DNA from: Pseudomonas sp. N3-W
GTDB lineage: Bacteria > Pseudomonadota > Gammaproteobacteria > Pseudomonadales > Pseudomonadaceae
Reading direction: 5' to 3'
Length of the DNA stretch: 64,000 bases
Assembly: GCF_024970185.1 (NCBI RefSeq)
Contig: NZ_CP103965.1
Coordinates: 1,980,001 to 2,044,000 of the forward strand
The notes below the pieces were generated by a model. It searched no databases and was not told the origin of the DNA. It saw nothing but the letters and a program-made list of their open reading frames with translations. Of the stretch, positions 50,719 through 59,841 are shown one piece after another (the first letter of the stretch is position 1; each line of letters begins with the position of its first letter). The position numbers and the translations under genes are program-made.

Positions 50719-51251
50719 AGGGTGTTTCCCTCACTTGTTGACTGTATTTGTCGCGTCGACCTCTATCGAGGTCAGGCAGAAAATATTTCTGCCGTTGGTA
50801 GCTCGCTGCCGGCGTCGCGAGCCAAGGTGTTGACGTCATTGCGGCGTCAACCTGAGATGAGTTCTAACCAATGCGTCACATCGAGGGAATGACCGTTTTG
50901 TCATAAGGACGTAACCATTAAGGTGCTATGGCCATAAGTAACACGGCATTTGTAACGGGTTTGTTGCGCAAACCCCGGTATGATCAGCGTTGCGCTGTAT
51001 GACAGGCTTAATCCTTTAGTGAGAATGCCCCACCGTTGCACTGGGGTACTATTCGACGAAGGGTCGAGTTATGACATTTTGTTACATCGACTTTTTTCTC
51101 TGCCCCTGCATCTAAGCTCCTTTGACCGAGCGAGCAGGGGTGGAACGGCACACCTTCGTGCCACGCGGGCGCTCTTTTAGAAAAGCGCCTGATTGAAAAC
51201 CGGACCGGCAATGCGTTGTCGGTTCACTTAGCCAAAGGCTCTGAAATTCCA
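50719..51251. other. long intergenic region between rmf and rlmL with several hairpins
   Basis: These 533 bases hold no convincing gene. Hairpins visible: GACCTC/GAGGTC (50758-50773), GTTGACG/CGTCAAC (about 50829-50851), GGGTTTG/CAAACCC (50957-50975), GGCAC/GTGCC (about 51147-51162) and GGCGCT/AGCGCC (51168-51189). The first two precede rmf on the minus strand; Rfam has an rmf RNA motif upstream of Pseudomonas rmf genes, which this may be. The last two lie in the rlmL leader. Confidence 0.4.
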
Positions 51252-53522
51252 ATGTCCGATCAATTCGAAATCTTCCTCACTTGCCCCAAAGGCCTTGAAG
51301 GCCTGCTCATCGAGGAAGCCGTCGGGCTTGGCCTTGAAGAAGCCCGTGAGCACACCTCTGCCGTGCGCGGCATGGCCACCATGGAAACCGCTTACCGCCT
51401 GTGCCTGTGGTCGCGTCTGGCGAACCGGGTGCTGCTGGTACTCAAGCGCTTCCCGATGAAAGACGCCGAAGACCTGTACCACGGCGTGCTGGATATCGAG
51501 TGGCAAGACCACATGCTCAACGACGGCACCCTGGCCGTCGAATTCAGCGGGCATGGTTCGGGTATCGACAACACCCACTTCGGCGCCTTGAAGGTCAAGG
51601 ACGCCATCGTCGACAAACTGCGCACGCCGCAGGGTGATCGTCCGTCCATCGACAAGCTCAATCCGGACCTGCGCATTCACCTGCGCCTGGACCGTGGCGA
51701 AGCCATTCTGTCGCTCGACCTGTCCGGCCACAGCCTGCATCAGCGTGGCTATCGCTTGCAGCAGGGCGCGGCGCCGCTGAAGGAAAACCTCGCGGCAGCC
51801 ATCCTGATCCGTTCCGGCTGGCCACGTATTGCCGCCGAAGGCGGCGCGCTGGCTGACCCGATGTGCGGTGTCGGCACGTTCCTGGTCGAAGCGGCGATGA
51901 TTGCCGCCGACATGGCGCCGAACCTGCGTCGCGAACAGTGGGGCTTTACCGCCTGGCTGGGTCACGTCCCGGCGCTGTGGAAAAAACTGCACGAAGAAGC
52001 CACCGAGCGTGCTGCGGCCGGCCTGGCCAAGCCGCCGCTGTGGATTCGCGGTTACGAAGCCGATCCACGCCTGATTCAGCCCGGCCGCAACAACGTCGAA
52101 CGTGCCGGTCTGAGCGAATGGATCAAGATCTACCAGGGCGAAGTCGGTACGTTCGAGCCGCGTCCGGATCAGAACCAGAAAGGCCTGGTCATCTGCAACC
52201 CGCCATACGGCGAGCGTCTGGGTGATGAAGCAAGCCTGCTCTATCTCTACCAGAACCTCGGCGAGCGTCTGCGCCAGGCTTGCCTGAACTGGGAGGCGGC
52301 GGTCTTCACCGGCGCCCCGGATCTGGGCAAGCGCATGGGCATCCGCAGCCACAAACAGTATTCGTTCTGGAACGGCGCATTGCCGTGCAAGTTGTTGCTG
52401 ATCAAGGTCACACCGGATCAGTTCGTCACGGGCGAGCGCCGTACGCCGGAGCAACGTCAGGTCGAGCGTGAGCAGGCCGAAGTCGAAATCGCCGACAACG
52501 ACGTAGCGCCGGGCAAGTACGAGAAATACAACAAGAACGGCAACCCGATCAAACCGGCACCGGTGGTGATCGAACAGCCGCGCTTGAGCGAAGGCGGGCA
52601 GATGTTTGCCAACCGTCTGCAAAAGAACCTCAAGGCGCTGGGCAAGTGGGTCAAGCGTGAAGGCATTGACTGCTATCGCGTCTACGATGCCGACATGCCG
52701 GAATACTCGATGGCCATCGATCTCTATCAGGATTGGGTCCACGTTCAGGAATACGTCGCACCAAAATCCATTGATCCGGAAAAAGCCTCGGCACGGATGT
52801 TCGATGCCCTGGCTGCGATTCCCCAGGCACTGAACATCGACAAGAGCCGCGTGGTGGTCAAGCGCCGCGAACGTCAGAGCGGCACCAAGCAGTACGAGCG
52901 CCAGGCGGCCCAGGGCAAGTTCGTCGAGGTCAATGAAGGCGGCGTGAAGCTGCTGGTCAACCTCACCGACTACCTCGACACCGGTCTGTTCCTCGACCAC
53001 CGCCCGATGCGCATGCGCATTCAGAAAGAAGCGGCCGGCAAGCGCTTCCTCAATCTGTATTGCTACACCGCGACCGCCAGTGTTCATGCGGCCAAGGGCG
53101 GCGCGCGCAGCACTACCAGCGTCGACCTGTCGAAAACCTATCTGGACTGGGCGCGTCGCAACCTGTCGCTGAACGGCTTCTCCGACAAGAATCGCCTGGA
53201 GCAGGGTGACGTGATGGCCTGGCTCGACACTTGCCGTGACGAGTTCGACCTGATCTTCATCGACCCGCCGACCTTCTCCAACTCCAAGCGCATGGAAGGG
53301 ATTTTTGACGTGCAGCGTGATCAGGTGCAATTGATCGACCTGGCCATGGCGCGGCTGGCACCGGGTGGGGTGTTGTACTTCTCCAACAACTTCCGCAAGT
53401 TCGAGCTCGAAGAGAACCTCACCGTGCGTTATGCAGTCGAGGAAATCACCGCCCAGACCATCGACCCGGACTTTGCCCGTAACGGCAAGATCCACCGTGC
53501 CTGGAAAATCACAGCCCGCTGA
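51252..53522 (+). CDS. rlmL: bifunctional 23S rRNA methyltransferase RlmKL
   Basis: This 756-residue fusion enzyme makes m2G2445 (RlmL part) and m7G2069 (RlmK part) in 23S rRNA. The N-terminal THUMP domain (LTCPKGLEGLLIEEAVGLGL) precedes the first methyltransferase with ADPMCGVGTFLVEAAMIAAD and catalytic VICNPPYGERL. The second domain has LNLYCYTATASVHAAKGGAR and LIFIDPPTFSNSKRMEG. ATG 51252 matches the family N-terminus. The two domains join near residue 450. Confidence 0.95.
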   Translation: MSDQFEIFLTCPKGLEGLLIEEAVGLGLEEAREHTSAVRGMATMETAYRLCLWSRLANRVLLVLKRFPMKDAEDLYHGVLDIEWQDHMLNDGTLAVEFSGHGSGIDNTHFGALKVKDAIVDKLRTPQGDRPSIDKLNPDLRIHLRLDRGEAILSLDLSGHSLHQRGYRLQQGAAPLKENLAAAILIRSGWPRIAAEGGALADPMCGVGTFLVEAAMIAADMAPNLRREQWGFTAWLGHVPALWKKLHEEATERAAAGLAKPPLWIRGYEADPRLIQPGRNNVERAGLSEWIKIYQGEVGTFEPRPDQNQKGLVICNPPYGERLGDEASLLYLYQNLGERLRQACLNWEAAVFTGAPDLGKRMGIRSHKQYSFWNGALPCKLLLIKVTPDQFVTGERRTPEQRQVEREQAEVEIADNDVAPGKYEKYNKNGNPIKPAPVVIEQPRLSEGGQMFANRLQKNLKALGKWVKREGIDCYRVYDADMPEYSMAIDLYQDWVHVQEYVAPKSIDPEKASARMFDALAAIPQALNIDKSRVVVKRRERQSGTKQYERQAAQGKFVEVNEGGVKLLVNLTDYLDTGLFLDHRPMRMRIQKEAAGKRFLNLYCYTATASVHAAKGGARSTTSVDLSKTYLDWARRNLSLNGFSDKNRLEQGDVMAWLDTCRDEFDLIFIDPPTFSNSKRMEGIFDVQRDQVQLIDLAMARLAPGGVLYFSNNFRKFELEENLTVRYAVEEITAQTIDPDFARNGKIHRAWKITAR

Positions 53523-53663
53523 TATCTGGCTGAACCGGATCCACAGGGCCTTGATTTTCAAAGGCTCGTGGATTTTCAGGGCTGGTCAAATTAATGGCTA
53601 ATAGCTATAACTCAACTCAAGGCAACAGGGCTGTCCCGGCACCTGGCGTTTTGAGTTGCATTT

Positions 53664-56054
53664 ATGTCGTTGCACGCCGTGCGCCCCAGGATCCTGGGCT
53701 TCATCAGCGAAGATGTTTCGGCCTGGCTGGTCGCGGCGCTGGTATTGCTCGCCGGTGGGGTGCTGACGGGGTTGCTGGCCTGGGCCACGCTGGATCTTTT
53801 TCAACATCAATTGCGGCAACGCTTCCAACTGCTTGCCAGTGAGCGTTACAGCCGTATCGAAGAACGCTTTGAAGATCAGGAGCAGCGCCTCGATGGCCTG
53901 CGCCGGTTCTTCGTCAATTCCGAGTCGGTGTCCCGTAGCGAATTTGACGGGTATGCCAAACCCCTTTTACGTCGCACCCAGGCCTATTCCTGGGCGCCGC
54001 GCGTTACCCGCGCCGAACGGCCGATCCTGGAACAGGCGGTACGCGACGAAGGCCTGAGCGGCTTCGGTTTTCGCGAGCTCAACGACGCCGGTGAGTTGGT
54101 GCCGGCAGCGGAGCGAGACCTCTATGTGCCGGTTCTCTATACACAGACCCAAAGTCACCTGCCCTCACCGCTAGGCTACGACCTGCTGGCCCAGCCACTG
54201 CGCCGGGCGACGATTGAGCGTGCTGATCGGTTGGGCAGCATGGCGGTGTCGCAGCCGCTGCATCTGGTCGGTATCGAGCCGTCCTACTCCCGTGGGGTAT
54301 TGCTGGTCGCACCGGTCCGGCGTCAGCAAACGCCGGACGCTGTCACGTTGGGGTATGTGATGGCGGTGGTCAGCATGCAACAACTGCTGGCAGACGGATT
54401 GCCGGAAGAAAGCCACGATTATCTGTCGGTGCGCATCCTCGACTTGTCCACTGAAGATCAGCATGAAGTGCTGTACGAATCGAGCAACCCGGCCGCGCCC
54501 AGCGAGCTGTCCTCGACGCGTCTGTTGCGCCTGGCTGACCACGATTACGAAGTGGACATGCTGCCCAGCGCCGTTTTCCTGCAAGCCAACCATTCTTCGG
54601 TCGGCAGCCTGGTGGTGTTGGGCGGCCTGCTCAGTCTGCTGCTCAGCGCCTTGCTGTATGTGTTGGTGAGCCAGCGTCAACGGGCGTTGAAAATGGTCGA
54701 GCAACGCACCCAGGAACTGCGCCAGCGTGAGCAAGAGTTGCGCGGCACCCACGGCCAGTTGCGTGGGGTATTGAACGCGGCGACTCAGGTGGCAATCATC
54801 GCCACCGATTTACGCGGTGTTATCAGCACCTTCAACGCCGGCGCCGAGCTAATGCTTGGTTACCCCGCTAATGAGGTAGTGGGCCACATGACCCTGGAAA
54901 ACCTGCACCTGCCCCGTGAACTGGAAACGCGCTCGGCCGAGTTGAGTGCGCGCTATGGCAAGTCGATCCCAACCTGTCAGGCCATGCTCGTCGAGGGCGG
55001 CGAAGAGGGCGGGCATGAAGCCCGGGAATGGACGCTGGTGCGCCAGGATGGCAGTCATCTGGCGGTGAACATGCTGGCAACGCCAGTGCTGGATGATCAG
55101 GGTTTGTGGGTCGGCCACCTGGCGATCTGCATCGATATCACCGAGCGCAAGCGGGTGTACGAAGCCCTGGCGGCGCGGGACGTGTTGCTGAAGAAACTCA
55201 GCGCTCATGTGCCGGGCGGTATCTACCAGTTCAAGATGGAGTTCGACGGGCGCTTCAGCGTGATTTACGCCAGCGACGGTATCCGCGAAATCTACGAGCT
55301 TGAGCCTGATGTGTTGTTGCTCAATGCCGAGGCGATCTTCAGTCGCATTCATGCCCTGGACTCGACGCGTGTCCGCGCCTCGATCCGCGACTCGGCGGAT
55401 ACGTTGAGTCCCTGGCGCGAAGAGTACCGCGTGCAATTGCCCCTGCGAGGTCTGCGCTGGGTGCGCGGCGAGGCGACGCCGGAAGAGCTGCCCGGCGGGG
55501 GCGTGCTCTGGCATGGCTACATCTCGGACATCTCTGACCTTAAGCGGGTAGAGGAAGAGTTACGGGCGCTGTCGGTGACCGACGCCCTGACCGGCATTCA
55601 CAACCGCCGTTATTTCCAGGAGCGGCTGACCAACGAAATGGCACGGGTCGAACGCGGTGGCGGTGAGTTGTCGGTGATCATGCTGGACATCGACCACTTC
55701 AAGCGCATCAATGACCAGCACGGCCATGCGGTGGGTGATCGGGTGTTGCAGGCGGTGTGCGAGCGGATAGGCCATCGTTTACGGCGCACGGATGTGTTCT
55801 GCCGTCTGGGTGGCGAGGAGTTCATGGTGTTGTGCCCGGACATCAACGTCCAGCACGCGCACATCCTGGCGGTGGAGCTGTGGCAGGGGTTGCGCTGCTC
55901 ACCGTTCAATGAGGTCGGAACGGTGACCGCCAGTTTCGGTGTCGCCAGCTGGCGGGTGGGCGAGGGCGCGGATGCGTTGTTGCTGCGGGCTGACTCGGGC
56001 GTGTATGCGGCGAAGCAGGCGGGGCGGGATCGGGTTGAGGCGCCGGTGAATTGA
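53664..56054 (+). CDS. membrane diguanylate cyclase with CHASE and PAS domains
   Basis: This 796-residue inner-membrane protein has a helix at about 18-40, a periplasmic CHASE-like sensor (to about 300, including LRRTQAYSWAPRVTRAERP), a second helix (VGSLVVLGGLLSLLLSALLY), a coiled coil, two PAS-like domains and a C-terminal GGDEF domain. The active-site loop is RLGGEEFMVL, so it should make cyclic di-GMP. The inhibitory site RRTD lies exactly five residues before GGEEF, so product inhibition is expected. No EAL domain is present. The binding site before ATG 53664 is weak. Confidence 0.92.
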   Translation: MSLHAVRPRILGFISEDVSAWLVAALVLLAGGVLTGLLAWATLDLFQHQLRQRFQLLASERYSRIEERFEDQEQRLDGLRRFFVNSESVSRSEFDGYAKPLLRRTQAYSWAPRVTRAERPILEQAVRDEGLSGFGFRELNDAGELVPAAERDLYVPVLYTQTQSHLPSPLGYDLLAQPLRRATIERADRLGSMAVSQPLHLVGIEPSYSRGVLLVAPVRRQQTPDAVTLGYVMAVVSMQQLLADGLPEESHDYLSVRILDLSTEDQHEVLYESSNPAAPSELSSTRLLRLADHDYEVDMLPSAVFLQANHSSVGSLVVLGGLLSLLLSALLYVLVSQRQRALKMVEQRTQELRQREQELRGTHGQLRGVLNAATQVAIIATDLRGVISTFNAGAELMLGYPANEVVGHMTLENLHLPRELETRSAELSARYGKSIPTCQAMLVEGGEEGGHEAREWTLVRQDGSHLAVNMLATPVLDDQGLWVGHLAICIDITERKRVYEALAARDVLLKKLSAHVPGGIYQFKMEFDGRFSVIYASDGIREIYELEPDVLLLNAEAIFSRIHALDSTRVRASIRDSADTLSPWREEYRVQLPLRGLRWVRGEATPEELPGGGVLWHGYISDISDLKRVEEELRALSVTDALTGIHNRRYFQERLTNEMARVERGGGELSVIMLDIDHFKRINDQHGHAVGDRVLQAVCERIGHRLRRTDVFCRLGGEEFMVLCPDINVQHAHILAVELWQGLRCSPFNEVGTVTASFGVASWRVGEGADALLLRADSGVYAAKQAGRDRVEAPVN

Positions 56055-56071
56055 GCGGTTATATGCCAACC

Positions 56072-56159
56072 CTGTGGGAGCGAGCCTGCTCGCGATTGCG
56101 GTCTATCGTCACATTGATGTCGCATGTGCCGCCGTCATCGCGAGCAAGCTCGCTCCCAG
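56072..56159. repeat. REP doublet
   Basis: CTGTGGGAGCGAGCCTGCTC and inverted TCATCGCGAGCAAGCTCGCT flank a linker with CATTGATGTCGCATGTGCC. Between convergent genes. Confidence 0.85.
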
Positions 56160-56189
56160 ATGTTGATCTCCAGTGCCTGGATGATCGGG

Positions 56190-57650
56190 TTACAACACCG
56201 AAGGCTCAGCCGCCAGTCTCGGCTGGCGATACAGGTCCAGCATCACCTGATCCAGCACCGAGGACGCGCCAAACGGGGCCTTGTCGTTGATGATCGCCAC
56301 CACCACCCAGGTGTTGCCATTGATATCGCGGCTGAAGCCTGAGATGGCGCGCACGGTGTTCAGGGTGCCGGTCTTGACGTGGGCTTCGCCCTGCATCGCG
56401 GTGCGTTTCAGGCGTTTGCGCATGGTACCGTCGGTGCCGGCAATCGGCAGCGAACTGATGTACTCGGCGGCATAAGGGCTACGCCAGGCGGCTTGCAGCA
56501 TCGCGGCCATTTCCCGGGCGCTGACACGTTCGGCGCGGGACAGGCCGGAGCCGTTCTCCATCACCAGATGCGGCGCGGTGATGCCTTTTTTCGCCAGCCA
56601 CTGACGCACGACGCGCTGAGCCGCCTTGGCGTCGTCACCGTCGGCCTCATTGCGGTATTTCTGGCCCAGGCTCAGGAACAGTTGCTGAGCCATGGTGTTG
56701 TTACTGTATTTGTTGATGTCGCGGATGATCTCCGCCAGATCCGGCGAGTAGGCCCGGGCCAGCACCTTGGCGCTGGACGGCGTCGGCGCCAGGCGGTCCT
56801 TGCCTTGAATGCTGCCGCCCAGCTCCTTCCAGATGGCCCGTACGGCGCCTGCGGTGTAGGTCGCATGGTCGAGTAGCGAAAGGTAGGTCTGGGAGCTGCA
56901 ACCGTCGCCCAGCTGACCGCCCACGGTCACCGTCACGCTGCCGTCGGCCTGGGTCACCGGGTTGTAACGCACATCACCGGCACACTGTTTGGAGTTGACG
57001 GCTTTGACCTGGTTTTCGATGTGAATGCTGGCAATCGGTGGCTCCACCGAAATCAACACCCGGCCCGAATCGTTGCGAGCGACAAAGCGCAGGGCCTTGA
57101 GGTTGACCATCAGAGAGTCGGGCTTGACCAGGAACGGCTTGTTCTCGTCGTTGCCGTCGTCGTTGAACTCGGGCAATTGCGGTTGCACGAAGAAACTGCG
57201 GTCCAGCACCAGATCGCCAGTCACCTGAGTCACGCCGTTGGCGCGCAGGTCGCGCATCAGCAGCCAGAGTTTTTCCATGTTCAGCTTCGGATCACCGCCA
57301 CCCTTGAGGTAGAGGTTGCCGTTGAGGATGCCGCCACTCAGGGTGCCGTCGGTGTAGAACTCGGTTTTCCACTGGTGATTGGGGCCGAGCATCTCCAGGG
57401 CCGCATAAGTGGTGACCAGCTTCATGGTCGAGGCCGGATTGACTGAAACGTCGGCGTTGAAGATGGTCGGTGTGCCTGGGCCGTTGAGCGGAACCATCAC
57501 CAGGGACAGGGCGTTGTCCTGCAACTTGCTGGCCTTGAGGGCTTTTTCAACGTTGGGCGACAGCGAAGTATTGATCGTGGCGGCAGTAACAGGGAGGGCC
57601 AGGGGAAGAAGAAAACCGGCCAGCAGCAAGGGACGCAAAGATTTGATCAT
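56190..57650 (-). CDS. dacB: D-alanyl-D-alanine carboxypeptidase/endopeptidase (PBP4 type)
   Basis: This 486-residue periplasmic enzyme has a signal peptide (SLRPLLLAGFLLPLALPVTA). The penicillin-binding motifs are in order: SxxK in NPASTMKLVTTYAAL, SxN in INKYSNNTMAQQLFL, and KTG in AHVKTGTLNTVRA. The large insert between the first and second motif is typical of class C PBP4. It trims and opens peptidoglycan cross-links. ATG 57650 sets the signal peptide; the frame extends upstream without family sequence. Confidence 0.93.
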   Translation of the reverse strand: MIKSLRPLLLAGFLLPLALPVTAATINTSLSPNVEKALKASKLQDNALSLVMVPLNGPGTPTIFNADVSVNPASTMKLVTTYAALEMLGPNHQWKTEFYTDGTLSGGILNGNLYLKGGGDPKLNMEKLWLLMRDLRANGVTQVTGDLVLDRSFFVQPQLPEFNDDGNDENKPFLVKPDSLMVNLKALRFVARNDSGRVLISVEPPIASIHIENQVKAVNSKQCAGDVRYNPVTQADGSVTVTVGGQLGDGCSSQTYLSLLDHATYTAGAVRAIWKELGGSIQGKDRLAPTPSSAKVLARAYSPDLAEIIRDINKYSNNTMAQQLFLSLGQKYRNEADGDDAKAAQRVVRQWLAKKGITAPHLVMENGSGLSRAERVSAREMAAMLQAAWRSPYAAEYISSLPIAGTDGTMRKRLKRTAMQGEAHVKTGTLNTVRAISGFSRDINGNTWVVVAIINDKAPFGASSVLDQVMLDLYRQPRLAAEPSVL

Positions 57651-57884
57651 ATGAAGTGAAACCCTACAGTCGAGGGGAATAAAGACGAGGGCATGAAGAT
57701 AAAATCCCTCAGTGGTCATGAAAGTGTCGGCATTATGCCCCAAGGTATAGCCGCTTGTGCCGTGCCCTGAGTGTCTAATCCGCTATTTTTTTACCGGCGG
57801 TAGGCTCGCGGCGACCGCAAGACGGGCAATTGGCGGCTTAAACTGCTAAAGTGCCGCCCGTTATTACTTATGAGGATTGTTCCA

Positions 57885-58229
57885 ATGGCGACTAACCGTT
57901 CCCAGCGTCTGCGCAAAAAACTGTGCGTCGATGAATTTCAAGAGCTGGGTTTCGAACTGAACCTGGATTTCAAAGAAGATTTGGCTGATGAAGCCATTGA
58001 TGCTTTCCTCGACGCGTTCCTGAAAGAAGCCATGGAAGCCAACGGTCTGGGCTACGTGGGCGGCGATGACTTCGGTCTGGTTTGCCTGCAGAAGCGTGGC
58101 TCGGTGTCCGAAGAGCAGCGCGCTGCTGTTGAAGCCTGGCTCAAAGGCCGCAGCGAACTGACCGAAGCAACCGTCAGCCCGCTGCTGGACGTCTGGTACC
58201 CGGAAAAGCCGATCAATCCGGTAGCTTGA
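57885..58229 (+). CDS. yggL: YggL-family (DUF469) ribosome-associated protein
   Basis: This 114-residue protein begins MATNRSQRLRKKLCVDEFQE, then ELNLDFKEDLADEAIDAFLD and GLGYVGGDDFGLVC, the DUF469 pattern. Homologues bind the 50S subunit. GAGG nine bases before ATG 57885 makes it the better start than ATG 57870. It is a single gene with its own terminator. Confidence 0.92.
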   Translation: MATNRSQRLRKKLCVDEFQELGFELNLDFKEDLADEAIDAFLDAFLKEAMEANGLGYVGGDDFGLVCLQKRGSVSEEQRAAVEAWLKGRSELTEATVSPLLDVWYPEKPINPVA

Positions 58230-58242
58230 TGTTTCTGTTCTG

Positions 58243-58277
58243 AAAAAACGGCGGCCCAAGGGTCGCCGTTTTTTTGT
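58243..58277. terminator. yggL terminator, bidirectional
   Basis: AAAAAACGGCG and CGCCGTTTTTT form the stem around GCCCAAGGGT. It probably serves convergent benE too. Confidence 0.9.
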
Positions 58278-58292
58278 GTGGATCTTTCGCTT

Positions 58293-59483
58293 TCAGGCCT
58301 TGCGCCAGTTCAGGATCAGCAGCGTCAAAACCCCTGCCACAATCCCCCAGAACGCCGAACCGATGGAAGACAGCGTCAGCCCCGATGCCGTGACCATAAA
58401 GGTGACCAGCGCCGCTTCACGTTCCTTGACCTCACTCATGGCAATGCTCAAGCCATTGATGATCGAGCCGAACAGCGCCAGCGCCGCGATCGACAGCACC
58501 AGTTCTTTGGGCAGCGCGGCAAACAGCGCCGCCAGCGTCGCGCCGAACACACCGGCAATCCCGTAGAAAATCCCGCACCAGACCGCTGCCGTGTAACGCT
58601 TGTTGCGATCTTCGTGGGCGTGCGGCCCGGTGCAGATCGCTGCGCTGATGGCCGCCAGGTTGATCCCGTGGGAGCCGAACGGCGCCAGCAACAGCGAGGC
58701 GATGCCGGTGGTGGTGATCAGTGGTGAAGCTGGCACGTTATAGCCATCGGCACGCAGCACGGCGATGCCGGGCATGTTCTGTGAGGTCATTGCCACCACG
58801 AACAGCGGAATGCCGATGCTGATGGTCGCGGCCAGGGAGAAATGCGGCGTGGTCCAGATCGGTGTCGCCAGTTCCAGATGAAAACCGCTGAAGTCCAGCA
58901 GCCCCATCGACCCCGACAGCGCGGTGCCGATCAACAGCGCAGCCAGCACGGCGTAGCGGGGCGACAGACGCTTGACCAGCAGATACGTGAAGAACATCCC
59001 CAGCACCAGCGCAGTGCGATGCTGCGCCGCGACGAAGATCTCGCTGCCGATCTTGAACAGAATCCCCGCCAGCAATGCAGCAGCCAATGATGCCGGGATC
59101 TTTTTCACCAGGCGCTCGAAGCTGCCGGTCAGGCCACAGATCGTTACCAGCACCGCACAGGTGATGTAGGCGCCGATGGCTTCGCCGTAGCTCACACCGC
59201 CAAGACTGGTGATCAGCAACGCCGCACCCGGCGTTGACCAGGCGATGGTGATCGGCGTGCGGTAACGCAGCGACAGGCCAATCGAACACACCGCCATGCC
59301 GATGGAGATCGCCCAGATCCACGACGAAATCTGCCCGCTGCTCAGGCCCGCCGCTTGCCCGGCCTGGAACATCAGGACCAGTGAGCTGGTATAGCCGGTC
59401 ATCATCGCAATAAAACCGGCGACGATGGCGGAGGGGGACGTGTCGGCCAATGGTCGGAGCTGCGTATGCGTGGCGTCGTTCAT
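58293..59483 (-). CDS. benE: BenE-family benzoate/proton symporter
   Basis: This 396-residue inner-membrane protein has about 12 membrane helices. It begins MNDATHTQLRPLADTSPSAI, with the early FIAMMTGYTSSLVLMFQAGQ, TIAWSTPGAALL and TSQNMPGIAVLRADGYNVPA, and GSHGINLAAISAAICTGPHA later, all BenE family sequence. BenE and the related purine permeases share a fold. No benzoate genes are nearby while guaD and xdh are close, so a role in purine uptake deserves consideration. ATG 59483 is chosen by family start. Confidence 0.87.
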   Translation of the reverse strand: MNDATHTQLRPLADTSPSAIVAGFIAMMTGYTSSLVLMFQAGQAAGLSSGQISSWIWAISIGMAVCSIGLSLRYRTPITIAWSTPGAALLITSLGGVSYGEAIGAYITCAVLVTICGLTGSFERLVKKIPASLAAALLAGILFKIGSEIFVAAQHRTALVLGMFFTYLLVKRLSPRYAVLAALLIGTALSGSMGLLDFSGFHLELATPIWTTPHFSLAATISIGIPLFVVAMTSQNMPGIAVLRADGYNVPASPLITTTGIASLLLAPFGSHGINLAAISAAICTGPHAHEDRNKRYTAAVWCGIFYGIAGVFGATLAALFAALPKELVLSIAALALFGSIINGLSIAMSEVKEREAALVTFMVTASGLTLSSIGSAFWGIVAGVLTLLILNWRKA

Positions 59484-59532
59484 GACGGGGGGTGTTCCTT
59501 GTTCTGAAAAAGATGTCCGAAATGCCGCTGAA

Positions 59533-59627
59533 CCCTGTGGGAGCGAGCTTGCTCGCGATAGCGGTTTATCAGTCACACAAATGTCGGATGTGCTGCCGTC
59601 ATCGCGAGCAAGCTCGTCCCCACAGGA
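59533..59627. repeat. REP doublet
   Basis: CTGTGGGAGCGAGCTTGCTC and inverted TCATCGCGAGCAAGCTCGTC flank a linker with AAATGTCGGATGTGCTGCC. In the benE-GntR divergent region. Confidence 0.85.
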
Positions 59628-59737
59628 GAATTGTGTTCAGGCGGCGGATTACGGGTTCAAGCCTAAACTCAAATGTAACGGACCGTTGCAATACAGCCGG
59701 GGCAACAAACAGCCATACAGTCGTGTTGCCACCCTCC

Positions 59738-59749
59738 ATTGTGTACAAT
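59738..59749. promoter_or_regulatory. GntR operator candidate
   Basis: ATTGTGTACAAT has inverted half-sites ATTGT/ACAAT around GT. It lies 93 bases before the GntR gene and resembles the ATTGTCGACAAT palindrome before the prp regulator, both fitting the FCD-GntR pattern. Confidence 0.55.
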
Positions 59750-59841
59750 CACCGTGTTATTTACGCGATACTTGCCAGCGACCCACTGTGCCGTATTACA
59801 GTCACGGTCAATTCGCCGCAGTTCTCCCGACTCGAGTGCCC

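Noticed and set aside
50980..51211. Two overlapping short frames upstream of rlmL
   Set aside because: They overlap on opposite strands within a hairpin-rich interval, without binding sites.
51228..53561. 777-codon open frame on the minus strand
   Set aside because: It lies wholly antisense to rlmL, which has clear family motifs. Long antisense frames are common opposite GC-rich Pseudomonas genes; no binding site or family sequence.
59425..59841. Longer N-terminus for the purine GntR regulator
   Set aside because: It reads through the benE start, a REP doublet and a candidate operator; the family begins at ATG 59842.
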